Below are positions 1 through 8,441 of a stretch of DNA of 64,000 nt, piece after piece. A program made the translations under genes and the position numbers. The first letter of the stretch is position 1. The number at the start of each line of letters is the position of its first letter. Source of the DNA: Meridianimarinicoccus marinus (lineage in GTDB: Bacteria > Pseudomonadota > Alphaproteobacteria > Rhodobacterales > Rhodobacteraceae); assembly GCF_040689105.1 (NCBI RefSeq), contig NZ_JBFBVU010000003.1, positions 186,001 to 250,000 of the forward strand. Reading direction: 5' to 3'. The notes beneath the pieces were generated by a model. The model saw only the letters and a program-made list of their open reading frames with translations, searched no databases and was not told the DNA's origin.

Positions 1-431
1 GCGGCACTTTCGATGATCACCTCGAAGTTGATCTTCTTCTTGCGGCCCTTGGCGGCTTCGATGGCGGTGACCAGCGCGTCCACGGCATAGATATCCTCGG
101 CACAGCCGACCTTGGGGATCATGATCTGGTCCAGCCGTTCGTCGGCCTGTTCCAGAAGATCGACCACGTCGCGGTACCAGTACGGGGTGTCCAGCCCGTT
201 GATCCGCACGCTCAGGGTCTTGGTGTTCCAGTCCACGGCCCCGATCGCCTCGATCGCCTGCGCGCGGGCCATGTCCTTGTCGGAGGGCGCCACCGAATCC
301 TCAAGATCGACGTTGATCACATCCGCCGCACTGGCCGCCATCTTGGCGAACAACTTGGGGTTCGACGCCGGGCCGAACAACTGGCACCGGTTGGGGCGCG
401 CGACGGGCTGGGGCTGAAGACGGAAACTCAT
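1..431 (-). CDS. mcl1: L-malyl-CoA/beta-methylmalyl-CoA lyase, 3' part missing
   Basis: The first 143 codons of a CitE-like aldolase; the rest lies beyond the left edge. Mcl1 reversibly cleaves malyl-CoA to glyoxylate and acetyl-CoA and beta-methylmalyl-CoA to glyoxylate and propionyl-CoA, as part of the ethylmalonyl-CoA pathway. The N-terminus MSFRLQPQPVARPNRCQLFG, the acidic metal-binding stretch DLEDSVAP, the VRINGLDTP strand and DQIMIPKVG match the Rhodobacter Mcl1 family closely. The start ATG is preceded by AGAGG at good spacing. It is transcribed away from dgcN across a shared upstream region. Confidence 0.9.
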   Translation of the reverse strand, partial: MSFRLQPQPVARPNRCQLFGPASNPKLFAKMAASAADVINVDLEDSVAPSDKDMARAQAIEAIGAVDWNTKTLSVRINGLDTPYWYRDVVDLLEQADERLDQIMIPKVGCAEDIYAVDALVTAIEAAKGRKKKINFEVIIESA

Positions 432-594
432 GAGCGGACCTCTTGGCAAGGAAATTGCGGGTGATGCTGCCTGCTTGTTAGGATATTGCGCGCCCTTCTT
501 CAATCCTTGATTTGCGGGCGCAGCATTTTACGAATCTCCATCCCCGCATTGTCGGATCACAAACCGCTCAATTTGTAATCATCAGGAGGATTGT

Positions 595-626
595 CGGAAT
601 TTTCCTGTATTTCAGGAAATTTTCCG
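595..626. promoter_or_regulatory. Inverted repeat upstream of dgcN
   Basis: In the AT-rich stretch between mcl1 and dgcN there is a perfect inverted repeat, TTTCCTG-TATTT-CAGGAAA (601-619), extended imperfectly by CGGAA on the left and TTTCCG on the right. It sits about 100 bases before the dgcN start and could be a regulator operator for dgcNA or for the divergent mcl1. The symmetry is seen directly; the role is inferred. The rest of the 285-base gap shows no gene. Confidence 0.4.
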
Positions 627-716
627 AAATCTATCTGTGCTGCCCCTGCAAATTTCGGAAAAACACCGCGACCGCATCGGCTAGGCAGAACCGAATTGCT
701 GAACGGGAGCACCACA

Positions 717-1718
717 ATGATCAAGACGCCATACCTGCTGTTTCTGGGCGACGCGCCCGACGGGCTGGCCGCGAAGGTTGCACAGGGCATCAAGGACTGG
801 CGTTCCGAATTCGCCATCGGCCAGTACCGCCTGCCCGGCTGCAAGGCCGATCTGGGCCTGCCGGACCTGACCCTTGAAGACGCCCGCGCCAAGGGGGTCG
901 AAACCGTGGTCATCGGCGTCGCCAACCGGGGCGGCATCATTGGCGAAAGCTGGCGGGCCGCGCTGCTGGAGGCCATCGCGGCGGGCTTCGATCTGGCCAG
1001 CGGCCTGCACACCCGGCTGAACGCCTATCCCGATCTGGTGCGCGCGGCCCAGACCCACGGCACCGCCCTGCATGACGTGCGGGTGCCCGGGATCGACTAT
1101 CCCATCGCCAATGGCGTCAAGCGCAGCGGCAAGCGCTGTCTGGCGGTCGGTACCGATTGCTCGGTCGGCAAGATGTACACCGCGCTGGCGATGGAAGCCG
1201 AGATGCGCCAGCGCAACCTGAACGCCAGTTTCCGCGCCACCGGCCAGACCGGCATCCTGATCACCGGCGACGGTGTGCCGCTGGATGCGGTGGTGGCCGA
1301 TTTCATGGCAGGCTCCATCGAGCATCTGACGCCCGACAACGACCCCGACCACTGGGATCTGATCGAGGGGCAGGGCAGCCTGTTCCATGTCTCGTATTCC
1401 GGGGTGACGATGGCGCTGATCCACGGCGGCCAGCCCGACGCGCTGATCCTGTGCGACGAACCCACCCGGCCCCACATGCGCGGCCTGCCCGACTATACCG
1501 CGCCGTCGCTGGAGACCCTGCGCGACACCGCGCTGGGGCTGGCACGCGTGGCGAATCCGGCCTGCAAGGTGGTCGGCATCTCGATCAACACGCAGCATCT
1601 GTCCGAAGCCAACGCACTGGCACATATGGCCGAGGTCGAGGCGCGCATGGGCTTGCCCACGGTGGACCCGTTCCGGCAAGGTGCGGCACGGTTGGTCGAC
1701 GCTTTGGAAGGGATCTGA
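717..1718 (+). CDS. dgcN: DUF1611 family protein, probable D-glutamate N-acetyltransferase DgcN
   Basis: A 333-residue DUF1611 protein with a P-loop-like segment VGTDCSVGKMYTALA in the middle. With its partner it matches the DgcN-DgcA pair, known to degrade D-glutamate by acetylating it to N-acetyl-D-glutamate, which DgcA then converts to N-acetyl-L-glutamate. The chosen ATG follows GGGAG; the frame is open further upstream but without a good ribosome site. Its stop overlaps the start of dgcA (ATGA), so the two are translationally coupled. Family assignment is strong; the exact reaction rests on knowledge of the family. Confidence 0.8.
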   Translation: MIKTPYLLFLGDAPDGLAAKVAQGIKDWRSEFAIGQYRLPGCKADLGLPDLTLEDARAKGVETVVIGVANRGGIIGESWRAALLEAIAAGFDLASGLHTRLNAYPDLVRAAQTHGTALHDVRVPGIDYPIANGVKRSGKRCLAVGTDCSVGKMYTALAMEAEMRQRNLNASFRATGQTGILITGDGVPLDAVVADFMAGSIEHLTPDNDPDHWDLIEGQGSLFHVSYSGVTMALIHGGQPDALILCDEPTRPHMRGLPDYTAPSLETLRDTALGLARVANPACKVVGISINTQHLSEANALAHMAEVEARMGLPTVDPFRQGAARLVDALEGI

Positions 1719-2683
1719 TGGACATCTCGGTTCACTACGACACGTTTCAGCTGGCCGAGGTCTTCACCATCTCGCGCGGCTCGCGCACCGAGGCCGAGGT
1801 CATCACCGTCACCCTGCGCGACGGCGACCACGCGGGGCACGGGGAATGCGTGCCCTATGCCCGCTACGGCGAAAGCCGGGGGTCGGTGAAGGCGCAGATC
1901 AAGGGGTTGCCGGCGACGTTCACCCGCGCCGAGCTGCAATCCCTGCTGCCCGCGGGTGCGGCGCGCAACGCCGTGGATTGCGCCCTGTGGGATCTGGAAG
2001 CCAAGCGCAGCGGTCAGCGGGTCTGGCAATTGGCCGGCCTGCCCGAACCCGGCCCCGAGATCACCGCCTTCACCCTGTCGCTGGACACCCCGGCCGAGAT
2101 GAAAGCCTCGGCCGCGCGGCACAAGCATCGCCCGCTGCTGAAGATCAAGCTGGGCACGCCCGACGACATGCCCCGGCTGGAAGCGGTGCGCTCGGGCGCG
2201 CCCAAGTCGCGGATCATCGTCGATGCCAACGAAGGCTGGTCCGCCGAGGTCTACGCCGATCTGGCCCCGCATCTGCTGCGGCTGGGGGTCGATCTGGTAG
2301 AACAGCCCCTGCCCGCCGGGGCGGATGACGCGCTTCTGGGGATGGACCGCCCGGTGCCGGTCTGCGCCGACGAAAGTTGCCACGACCGGGCCTCATTGCC
2401 CGGCCTGAAGGGCAAATACGACGTGGTGAACATCAAGCTGGACAAGACCGGCGGGCTGACCGAGGCGCTGGCCCTGCGCGATGCAGCACGGACCGAGGGC
2501 TATCGCGTCATGGTCGGCTGCATGGTCGGCTCCTCGCTCGCGATGGCGCCCGCGACGCTGGTGGCACAAGGCGCACTGATCACCGATCTGGACGGGCCGC
2601 TGCTGCTGGGCGAGGACCGGATGTATCCGCTGGCCTATGACGAACGCGGCGTGCACCCCTCCGATCCGGCGCTTTGGGGCTAG
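1718..2683 (+). CDS. dgcA: Enolase-superfamily N-acetyl-D-glutamate racemase, DgcA
   Basis: A 321-residue enolase-superfamily enzyme of the dipeptide-epimerase type. The expected active-site pattern is visible: KIK base motif (LLKIKLGT), metal-ligand strands VDANEGW, VEQPLP and CADES, and the opposite-face lysine in NIKLDKTGG. Alone it could be called an L-Ala-D/L-Glu epimerase; pairing with dgcN through a four-base overlap points to N-acetyl-D-glutamate racemase in D-glutamate catabolism. Confidence 0.8.
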   Translation: MDISVHYDTFQLAEVFTISRGSRTEAEVITVTLRDGDHAGHGECVPYARYGESRGSVKAQIKGLPATFTRAELQSLLPAGAARNAVDCALWDLEAKRSGQRVWQLAGLPEPGPEITAFTLSLDTPAEMKASAARHKHRPLLKIKLGTPDDMPRLEAVRSGAPKSRIIVDANEGWSAEVYADLAPHLLRLGVDLVEQPLPAGADDALLGMDRPVPVCADESCHDRASLPGLKGKYDVVNIKLDKTGGLTEALALRDAARTEGYRVMVGCMVGSSLAMAPATLVAQGALITDLDGPLLLGEDRMYPLAYDERGVHPSDPALWG

Positions 2684-2723
2684 GGGCATGGCCTGGGACG
2701 ACGTCACTTCAGAGCCACCGCCG

Positions 2724-3848
2724 TCACGCTGTCCGGGTCAAAAGCATCGCCATCGCGGCATAGCGGAAGGGATATTGATCCTTGTTGGCAATCAGCCGGT
2801 CCCGCGCCCTGTCGTAGATCCGGTCAACCAGGGCGGCGCGCCCGTCGGTCATTGGCAGGGCCTGCACCAGAACCGCCTCGGTAAAGGCCCGGAAGAAATT
2901 GACATAGTCGCGTGCATAGACCTCAAGGTCACCGGTCTGCGCGAAGGCATCGTTGAACGGTACTGAAACTTCATAGGCTTCCGCGCGGTCCAGCCTGTAC
3001 AGGTCCGAAACCCCAAAGGCGCTGTCCTGCACCGGCGCGACCAATTCCTGCAACTGCCGGAAATAGACCGGCTGATAGTAGGCCTCATAGGTCTGCTGCG
3101 TGATCTCGCCACTGGCCACATGGTCCAGCACCGCATCGTTCAGGACATCGTAGATGCCGTCGCAGGTCCGGGCCTCGTCGGTACAGCCAAAGACCTGCAC
3201 CAAGAGCTTGCCGCCCGACACAAGCTCTGCCGCGCGGGCCTTCAGAAACGCCGCGACATCGTCCTTTGCTTGCCGGGCGAAAACCGCCCGATCCGCATCC
3301 GAGACATGTCCGTTGCCCCCGCGCCGACTCGGCCCGTTGGGCAGCAGGTATCCCGGCAGGGCCGGGACAGGTTTGGTTGACAGAAATCCGATGGCATTGA
3401 AGGTGGTCGCCAGACTGACGGACCGTGGCGGCAAAAGCTGATCGAACATCGACCCACCGACAGCGGCGGAAAACACCGCATCGTCGCCGAAGACCGAGCG
3501 GCCTTCGGGCCGCAATCCCAAGAAAAGCTTCGAGAAGTCATTCGTGGGCAGGTCGCAATGCAGGGTCTGAATCGGCCCGCCTGTTCTGGCGCGACAGGCC
3601 GACACCGCCCGTTGCATCACGGCGATGGAGTTGCGCCCTTCGGAACAGCCGAAATCGGCAAGCGAGGCCACACCGGACGGCACCGGCATGTCGGCCACGG
3701 CCTCATCGATCCACGGCAGGACCGCTTCGATCGCACGCCACTGCGGCGCCGAGTTTGCATCGTAAAACCCCTGCCCGGTCATGCCGGTGGTCGTGGCATG
3801 CGGCACGGGGGTCTTGCTGTCTTGCGGTCCGGCAGGTGGTTTGCGCAT
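2724..3848 (-). CDS. SABATH-type SAM-dependent carboxyl methyltransferase
   Basis: A 374-residue protein resembling the SABATH carboxyl methyltransferases best known from plants (salicylate and indole-acetate methyltransferases). Signs are the N-terminal GFYDANSAPQWRAI region, SAM-binding motif LADFGCSEGRNS, a second acidic motif HCDLPTNDFS and NAIGFLSTKPVP in the expected middle position. Met23 (MTGQGFYD) is an alternative start that would fit the family better. The substrate cannot be read from the sequence. It faces dgcA tail to tail and stands alone. Confidence 0.7.
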   Translation of the reverse strand: MRKPPAGPQDSKTPVPHATTTGMTGQGFYDANSAPQWRAIEAVLPWIDEAVADMPVPSGVASLADFGCSEGRNSIAVMQRAVSACRARTGGPIQTLHCDLPTNDFSKLFLGLRPEGRSVFGDDAVFSAAVGGSMFDQLLPPRSVSLATTFNAIGFLSTKPVPALPGYLLPNGPSRRGGNGHVSDADRAVFARQAKDDVAAFLKARAAELVSGGKLLVQVFGCTDEARTCDGIYDVLNDAVLDHVASGEITQQTYEAYYQPVYFRQLQELVAPVQDSAFGVSDLYRLDRAEAYEVSVPFNDAFAQTGDLEVYARDYVNFFRAFTEAVLVQALPMTDGRAALVDRIYDRARDRLIANKDQYPFRYAAMAMLLTRTA

Positions 3849-3962
3849 TCAACTTGCCTCGAAACTGCTTCACAGTGTCGATGACACCTGCGTCATACTC
3901 GGCAAATTGCCTGGCACTTGGCAACCCATACCGTGGGCGCGATCCGAAACGGAGGAGATGAC

Positions 3963-4355
3963 ATGAACACCGAACAGGATGGCCCCAGCGGCGCCCTGAC
4001 CCTGCGGACGCTGGCGATGCCGGCGGATGTGAACGTGAATGGTGACATCTTCGGTGGCTGGGTTCTCAGCCAGATGGATATCGCGGCCGGCATCGTTGCC
4101 GGTCAACGCGCCAAGGGGCGGGTCGCCACGGTGGCCATCGACGCGATGAAGTTCATCCGCCCGGTCGGCGTCGGCGACGTGCTGTGCATCTACGCCGAGG
4201 TCACGCGGGTTGGCCGGACCTCGCTCGCCATCGGGCTGGAGGCCTGGGTGCTGCGCGGCCGACACGGCGCGCGCGAGAAGGTCACGGAAGCCACCTTTAC
4301 CTTCGTCGCGATCAACGACGAGAAACGCCCGCGCGAGGTGCCGCCCGAAGACTGA
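3963..4355 (+). CDS. Acyl-CoA thioesterase, YciA/hotdog family
   Basis: A 130-residue single hotdog-fold thioesterase. The typical YciA features are present: VNVNGDIFGGWVLSQMDIAAG (metal-free catalytic Asp and the hotdog helix) and AMKFIRPVGVGDVLCIYAEV. Such enzymes hydrolyse a range of acyl-CoAs and act as hexamers in the cytoplasm. GGAGATGAC precedes the ATG. No operon partner on the same strand. Confidence 0.85.
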   Translation: MNTEQDGPSGALTLRTLAMPADVNVNGDIFGGWVLSQMDIAAGIVAGQRAKGRVATVAIDAMKFIRPVGVGDVLCIYAEVTRVGRTSLAIGLEAWVLRGRHGAREKVTEATFTFVAINDEKRPREVPPED

Positions 4356-4372
4356 ACCGGACGGCGCGCGCG

Positions 4373-4477
4373 TCAGATGTCAGCCCAGTCCTTGAAGGTC
4401 ACCGGACTTTCAGGCCGCTCGGACGGAGGATGCGCGGGGGCGGGCTGAGGCTTGGGATCGGGGGTCGCACTGGTCAT
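4373..4477 (-). CDS. Small proline-rich protein, 34 residues
   Basis: A short frame with an AAAGGAG ribosome site eight bases before ATG. The product is proline-rich in the first half (TPDPKPQPAPAHPP) and ends VTFKDWADI. I do not recognise the family. The good ribosome site, absence of overlap with another gene and normal base composition favour a real small gene. It is convergent with the thioesterase gene. Confidence 0.5.
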   Translation of the reverse strand: MTSATPDPKPQPAPAHPPSERPESPVTFKDWADI

Positions 4478-4825
4478 CGGTTGCTCCTTTCACAGAGCAC
4501 CGGCCGAACCCGTCAGAAAGGCACACCATGTGCCGGGGCAGTTTGCACATCGGGTCGGAAAGCGCCGGTGCCTGTGGATAACCTTGACACAGACTCCCTA
4601 ACAATCGGATTCACGTGTTTTAACAGTCTGTTACCCAAACGTGATCGCTGCGGGGGCGTCACAGTGTATCGCTGGCACGGCAATCGGACGGATTTTCTGG
4701 CGGTGTCAGCGGCGATTCCGCAGGTCCGAAGCCCTCGTCGCGGCCAAAAAAAGATCGGCAACGTTTCCGTCGCCGACCCCTTGTCTGTTCAACTGGTGGC
4801 AGGGAAATCCCCGGCCGCGCAGGCC
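4478..4825. other. Intergenic stretch without recognisable gene
   Basis: No coding frame here has a credible start or family. It holds one DnaA-box-like sequence (TGTGGATAA, 4573-4581) and the odd-length palindrome AACAGTCTGTT (about 4621-4631). These may belong to the control region of the small proline-rich gene, but nothing is certain. Confidence 0.4.
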
Positions 4826-5032
4826 TCAGGCCAGTGCGAGATTGACGGCGCTTTCGCGGCCATCACGACCCGATTCCAGGTCGAAGGTCACTTTCTGGTT
4901 GTCGGCGAGGCCGGTCAGACCCGAACGCTCGACAGCAGAGATGTGAACGAACACGTCGCGTCCGCCGCTCTCGGGTGCGATGAAGCCGTAACCTTTGGTG
5001 GTGTTGAACCATTTCACGGTGCCATTGGCCAT
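4826..5032 (-). CDS. Cold-shock domain protein
   Basis: A 68-residue single cold-shock domain, full length for the family. The RNA-binding motifs RNP1 (KGYGFIAP) and RNP2 (VFVHISAV) are intact. Proteins of this type bind single-stranded nucleic acid and act as RNA chaperones. A ribosome site (TAGGAGA) precedes the ATG. The 319 bases upstream may contain the long leader common for csp genes. Which csp paralogue this is cannot be told. Confidence 0.93.
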   Translation of the reverse strand: MANGTVKWFNTTKGYGFIAPESGGRDVFVHISAVERSGLTGLADNQKVTFDLESGRDGRESAVNLALA

Positions 5033-5351
5033 TTCCGTGGTCTCCTAACTTAGATGCCATCCGCAGTAGGCGATGGCTTGGCGTGGTCTGTCCGAATCGA
5101 AGAACTGATCAGCCGTGTAGGAAGACAGGGGTCGAGATTGGATAGCGTAGCGCAAACCGTATGACAGCTTGCCGCACAAAAATCAAGGGATTCGGGGTCA
5201 GCCACGTCCATCTCGCGGCACCGAACCTGCGGGGGGCGTGCTCACCGGCAGCCGCGACAGGGTCTGGCCGCTACGCGTTGAATCCGCGTCGTCACCGGGG
5301 TCCGAGCGTCCGGTCGGCGACGCGCCGCACAGGGGGTACGGCGCGTGCATG
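5033..5351. other. Intergenic stretch, probably csp leader
   Basis: No gene is seen. On the minus strand it is the upstream region of the cold-shock gene and would carry its promoter and leader; I could not identify a convincing -35/-10 pair or a terminator for the exported-protein gene to the right. Confidence 0.35.
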
Positions 5352-5612
5352 TTATTTAATGGCGTTGATCGTATCGGAAAGGTCATCGCCGATATTGGCA
5401 AGACCTTCCCGCCCGGGATCGTCGCCGTTGATGTCCGGCGGGTTGGCAGCATGGGCGCCATGGGCACGGCCGCCACTGGACTGGATGCTATCTTTTGTGA
5501 CCTCCCCAAGGGTCGTGCCGCTGTCGATGCCCGGCGTGTCGATACTCGAATCCTGGGCGAAGGCTGGCATGGCAAATGCAATCAATGCCGCGGTGGCAAG
5601 ACGTTTTTTCAT
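5352..5612 (-). CDS. Small exported protein of unknown function
   Basis: An 86-residue protein starting MKKRLATAALIAFAMPAFAQ, a classic Sec signal peptide with cleavage after AFA. The mature part is short, acidic and rich in Gly, Asp and Ser, with no Cys and no recognisable domain; probably periplasmic. Its ATG follows GGAGTAAACTG. Function unknown. Confidence 0.65.
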   Translation of the reverse strand: MKKRLATAALIAFAMPAFAQDSSIDTPGIDSGTTLGEVTKDSIQSSGGRAHGAHAANPPDINGDDPGREGLANIGDDLSDTINAIK

Positions 5613-5720
5613 CAGTTTACTCCTCCAAAACAGCCGCGAAACATTCGCGACTCACGGGAAGTTTACCACACCTTCCTCTACGTAAAGAACTGACTACCCG
5701 CATTGCGGGCGCGCCCGCCT

Positions 5721-7376
5721 CTACCGCGTGAACTTCTTGTATTTCACCCGCTTCGGCTCCAGCGCGTCCGGTCCCAGGCGGCGCTTCTTGTCTTCCTCGT
5801 AATCCTCGAAGTTTCCCTCGAACCACTCCACATGCGCCTCGCCCTCGAAGGCCAGGATGTGGGTGCAGATGCGGTCAAGGAAGAAGCGGTCGTGCGAGAT
5901 CACCACGGCGCAGCCGGCGAAATCCACCAGCGCGTCTTCCAGCGCCCGCAGGGTTTCCACGTCCAGATCGTTGGTCGGCTCATCGAGCAGCAGCACGTTG
6001 CCACCCGCTTTCAGCAGCCGGGCCATGTGGACGCGGTTACGCTCGCCGCCCGACAGCAGGTTCAGGGTCTTTTGCTGGTCACCGCCCTTGAAGTTGAAGG
6101 CCGAGCAATAGGCGCGGGAGTTCATCTCGGCATCGCCCAGCTTGACCACGTCCAGCCCGTCGGAAATCGCGTGCCAGACCGTCGCCTTGTCGTCCAGATC
6201 GTCGCGCGACTGGTCGACGTAGGACAGGTCCACCGTGTCGCCAAAGCTGATCGTGCCGCCATCGGGCTGTTCCTGCCCGGTCAGCATCTTGAACAGGGTC
6301 GATTTGCCGGCGCCGTTGGGACCGATGACGCCGACGATGCCGCCCGGCGGCAGTGCGAAGGACAGATCCTCGATCAGCAACTTGTCGCCATAGGCCTTGG
6401 TCAGATTCTCGACTTCGATCACCTTGCCGCCCAGACGCGGGCCGTTGGGAATGACGATCTGGGCGCGTGAGATCTTCTCGCGCTCGGACTGGTTGGCCAG
6501 ATCGTTGTAGGCGTTGATCCGCGCCTTCTGCTTGGCCTGCCGGGCCTTGGTCCCCTGCCGCATCCATTCCAGCTCGCGCTCCAGCGTCTTCTGGCGCGAC
6601 TTGTCCTCGCGCGCTTCCTGGCTCAGGCGCTTGGCTTTCTGTTCCAGCCAGGCGGAATAATTGCCCTCGTAGGGAATGCCGCGGCCGCGATCCAGCTCCA
6701 GGATCCAGCCGGTGATGTCATCCAGGAAATAGCGGTCGTGGGTGACGATCAGGATGGTGCCCTTGTAGTCGATCAGATGTTGTTGCAGCCAGGCGATGGT
6801 TTCCGCATCCAGGTGGTTGGTCGGTTCGTCCAGCAGCAGCATGTCGGGGGCTTCCAGCAGCAGCTTGCACAGGGCAACCCGGCGGTTTTCGCCGCCCGAC
6901 AGGGTGGTTACATCGGCCTCGTCCGGGGGGCAGCGCAAGGCTTCCATCGAGATGTCGATCTGCGCGTCCAGATCCCACAGGTTCTGGGCGTCGATCTCAT
7001 CCTGCAGCCTGGCCATTTCGTCGGCGGTTTCGTCGCTGTAGTTCATCGCCAGGTCGTTGTAGCGATCCAGGATCGCCTTCTTGTCGGCGACGCCCAGCAT
7101 GACGTTTTCGCGCACGTTCAGGGCCGGATCCAGTTCCGGCTCCTGCGGCAGGTAGCCGACCTTGGCGCCCTCGGCGGCCCAGGCCTCGCCCGAGAAATCC
7201 TTGTCGAGCCCGGCCATGATCCGCATCAACGTCGACTTGCCCGAGCCGTTGACCCCGACCACGCCGATCTTGACGCCGGGCAGGAAGCTCAGGCGGATGT
7301 TCTCGAAACACTTCTTGCCACCCGGATAGGTCTTGGAAACGCCGTCCATGTGGTACACGTACTGATAAGCTGCCAT
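5721..7376 (-). CDS. ettA: Energy-dependent translational throttle protein EttA (ABC-F)
   Basis: A 551-residue ABC-F ATPase with two tandem nucleotide-binding domains and no membrane segment. Walker A motifs are GVNGSGKST and GPNGAGKST, signatures TLSGGENRR and LLSGGERNR, with LLLDEPTNHLD and LLLDEPTNDLD Walker B strands. The arm and inter-domain linker regions of EttA (ILELDRGRGIPYEGNYSAWLEQKAKRL) are present. It binds the ribosomal E site and gates entry to elongation by ATP/ADP ratio. The ATG was chosen because homology starts at MAAYQYVYHM; its ribosome site is weak. Confidence 0.95.
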   Translation of the reverse strand: MAAYQYVYHMDGVSKTYPGGKKCFENIRLSFLPGVKIGVVGVNGSGKSTLMRIMAGLDKDFSGEAWAAEGAKVGYLPQEPELDPALNVRENVMLGVADKKAILDRYNDLAMNYSDETADEMARLQDEIDAQNLWDLDAQIDISMEALRCPPDEADVTTLSGGENRRVALCKLLLEAPDMLLLDEPTNHLDAETIAWLQQHLIDYKGTILIVTHDRYFLDDITGWILELDRGRGIPYEGNYSAWLEQKAKRLSQEAREDKSRQKTLERELEWMRQGTKARQAKQKARINAYNDLANQSEREKISRAQIVIPNGPRLGGKVIEVENLTKAYGDKLLIEDLSFALPPGGIVGVIGPNGAGKSTLFKMLTGQEQPDGGTISFGDTVDLSYVDQSRDDLDDKATVWHAISDGLDVVKLGDAEMNSRAYCSAFNFKGGDQQKTLNLLSGGERNRVHMARLLKAGGNVLLLDEPTNDLDVETLRALEDALVDFAGCAVVISHDRFFLDRICTHILAFEGEAHVEWFEGNFEDYEEDKKRRLGPDALEPKRVKYKKFTR

Positions 7377-7679
7377 TGCCCTGCCCTGACTTGCTGAAGA
7401 TCGCGCCGTTTTAGAGGCGAGCGCTTGGGCAATGCAACGGCCAACCGAAAAAATCGCCCGTCCCTGCCCGTTGCACCTTTCCTGACGGGAACAACAAACC
7501 CGCGACTCCTGCCGCAACGGCACATATCCGGATGCCCTTTTTCACAAGGGTTTCCTGACATGACAGATCCCCGGCGCCCGGTGTACGGCGCGTCGCCCCT
7601 GCGGCACCTCACTATTTATAGGGAGTAGCTTGGCCGGTCGGATTGCCCTAGGCGATATGCAACGGGGCCATTTCACCAA
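7377..7679. other. Intergenic region upstream of the divergent ettA and crp-like genes
   Basis: No gene is visible. The region must hold the promoters of both divergent genes; TATTTAT near 7612 is a possible -10 for the rightward gene. The only clear site is the Crp-type box at its right end, listed separately. Confidence 0.35.
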
Positions 7680-7695
7680 TGTGACATAGGTCACA
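7680..7695. promoter_or_regulatory. Crp-type operator (TGTGA-N6-TCACA)
   Basis: TGTGACATAGGTCACA is an exact match to the symmetrical Crp consensus TGTGA-N6-TCACA. It ends 26 bases before the GTG start of the Crp/Fnr-family gene, overlapping the likely promoter or transcript start, which suggests autoregulation, probably repression. The recognition helix of the adjacent protein carries the residues that read this sequence. Confidence 0.7.
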
Positions 7696-7721
7696 ACCCT
7701 TAATTGTTTCAGGACCTTAGA

Positions 7722-8381
7722 GTGTTTGTCGAATTTTCATTGCTGAAGAATCTGGCGCCCCAGGACGCACGTGCCTTCGTCGCACGTCTGGCCCGGATGT
7801 CCACCAGGGCCGGCACCGTGATGACAAACCGGGGCGAGCGGCCAGATTACCTGTACTTCGTGTTCAAGGGGAAACTCACGGCCTTTGTCGCGTCCCGGCA
7901 GGGCCGCGAGATCATTCTGGATCGTCTGGAACCCGGCGACGTGTTCGGCGAGCTTTCGGTGCTTGATGGTGGTTCGCGCGTGCGGTCGGTGCGGTGTGAG
8001 ACCAATTGCGACCTCGGCCGCATCCCGACCGAAGAATTCGACCGCTGGCTGCGCGCCCATCCGGTGGCGATGCGCGAGGTGACGATCGCGCTGGCCGGGC
8101 GGATGCGCGACATGTCGGACCGACTGTTCGAATTTGCCTTTCACGACGTGGAAACGCGGGTACGGCATTTTCTTGTGCGCTGTCTGATCCAGCAGGGAAG
8201 CCTGCACAACGGGGCGGTGCTGGATCCCGCGCCCAGTCACCTGACCATCGCCAATTGCATCGGCGCCAACCGCGAAGCGATCAGCCGCGCGCTGTCCCGG
8301 CTGGCCAGGGCCGGGGTTCTGACCACCGGGCGCCAGCGGATCGAGGTGCTTGACGTGCATCTGCTGGAGACCGGCCTCTAG
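7722..8381 (+). CDS. Crp/Fnr-family transcriptional regulator, Crp-like
   Basis: A 219-residue protein: N-terminal cyclic-nucleotide-binding domain (phosphate-binding cassette FGELSVLDGGSRVRSV, with Arg88-Ser89 in the positions used by E. coli Crp for cAMP), dimerisation helix, and a C-terminal winged helix. The recognition helix reads REAISR (184-189), the same Arg-Glu-x3-Arg spacing as the RETVGR of Crp. There are no Fnr cysteines. The GTG was chosen because AGGA lies seven bases upstream; a TTG at 7704 is an alternative. Direct cAMP binding is inferred. Confidence 0.85.
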   Translation: MFVEFSLLKNLAPQDARAFVARLARMSTRAGTVMTNRGERPDYLYFVFKGKLTAFVASRQGREIILDRLEPGDVFGELSVLDGGSRVRSVRCETNCDLGRIPTEEFDRWLRAHPVAMREVTIALAGRMRDMSDRLFEFAFHDVETRVRHFLVRCLIQQGSLHNGAVLDPAPSHLTIANCIGANREAISRALSRLARAGVLTTGRQRIEVLDVHLLETGL

Positions 8382-8441
8382 CAACCGGTTTGACTTCGCC
8401 GGTCGGGGCGGCTTTTGTTCGTGGCAACAGAAGGTGACCCG

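Noticed and set aside
681..1679. Long open frames antisense to real genes (also near 10702-12177, 21782-23530, 30211-32103, 58855-60756, 59861-61828)
   Set aside because: High-GC codon bias leaves antisense frames open. The opposite strand in each case carries a well-recognised family with intact motifs and ribosome site.
4573..4581. DnaA box TGTGGATAA as sign of a replication origin
   Set aside because: Only one box; a second near-match (around 50064) is far away. No cluster, no AT-rich unwinding region and no origin genes nearby.
5705..5718. Palindrome GCGGGCGCGCCCGC as terminator of ettA
   Set aside because: The position fits, but no T tract follows on the minus strand and the stem would have almost no loop.
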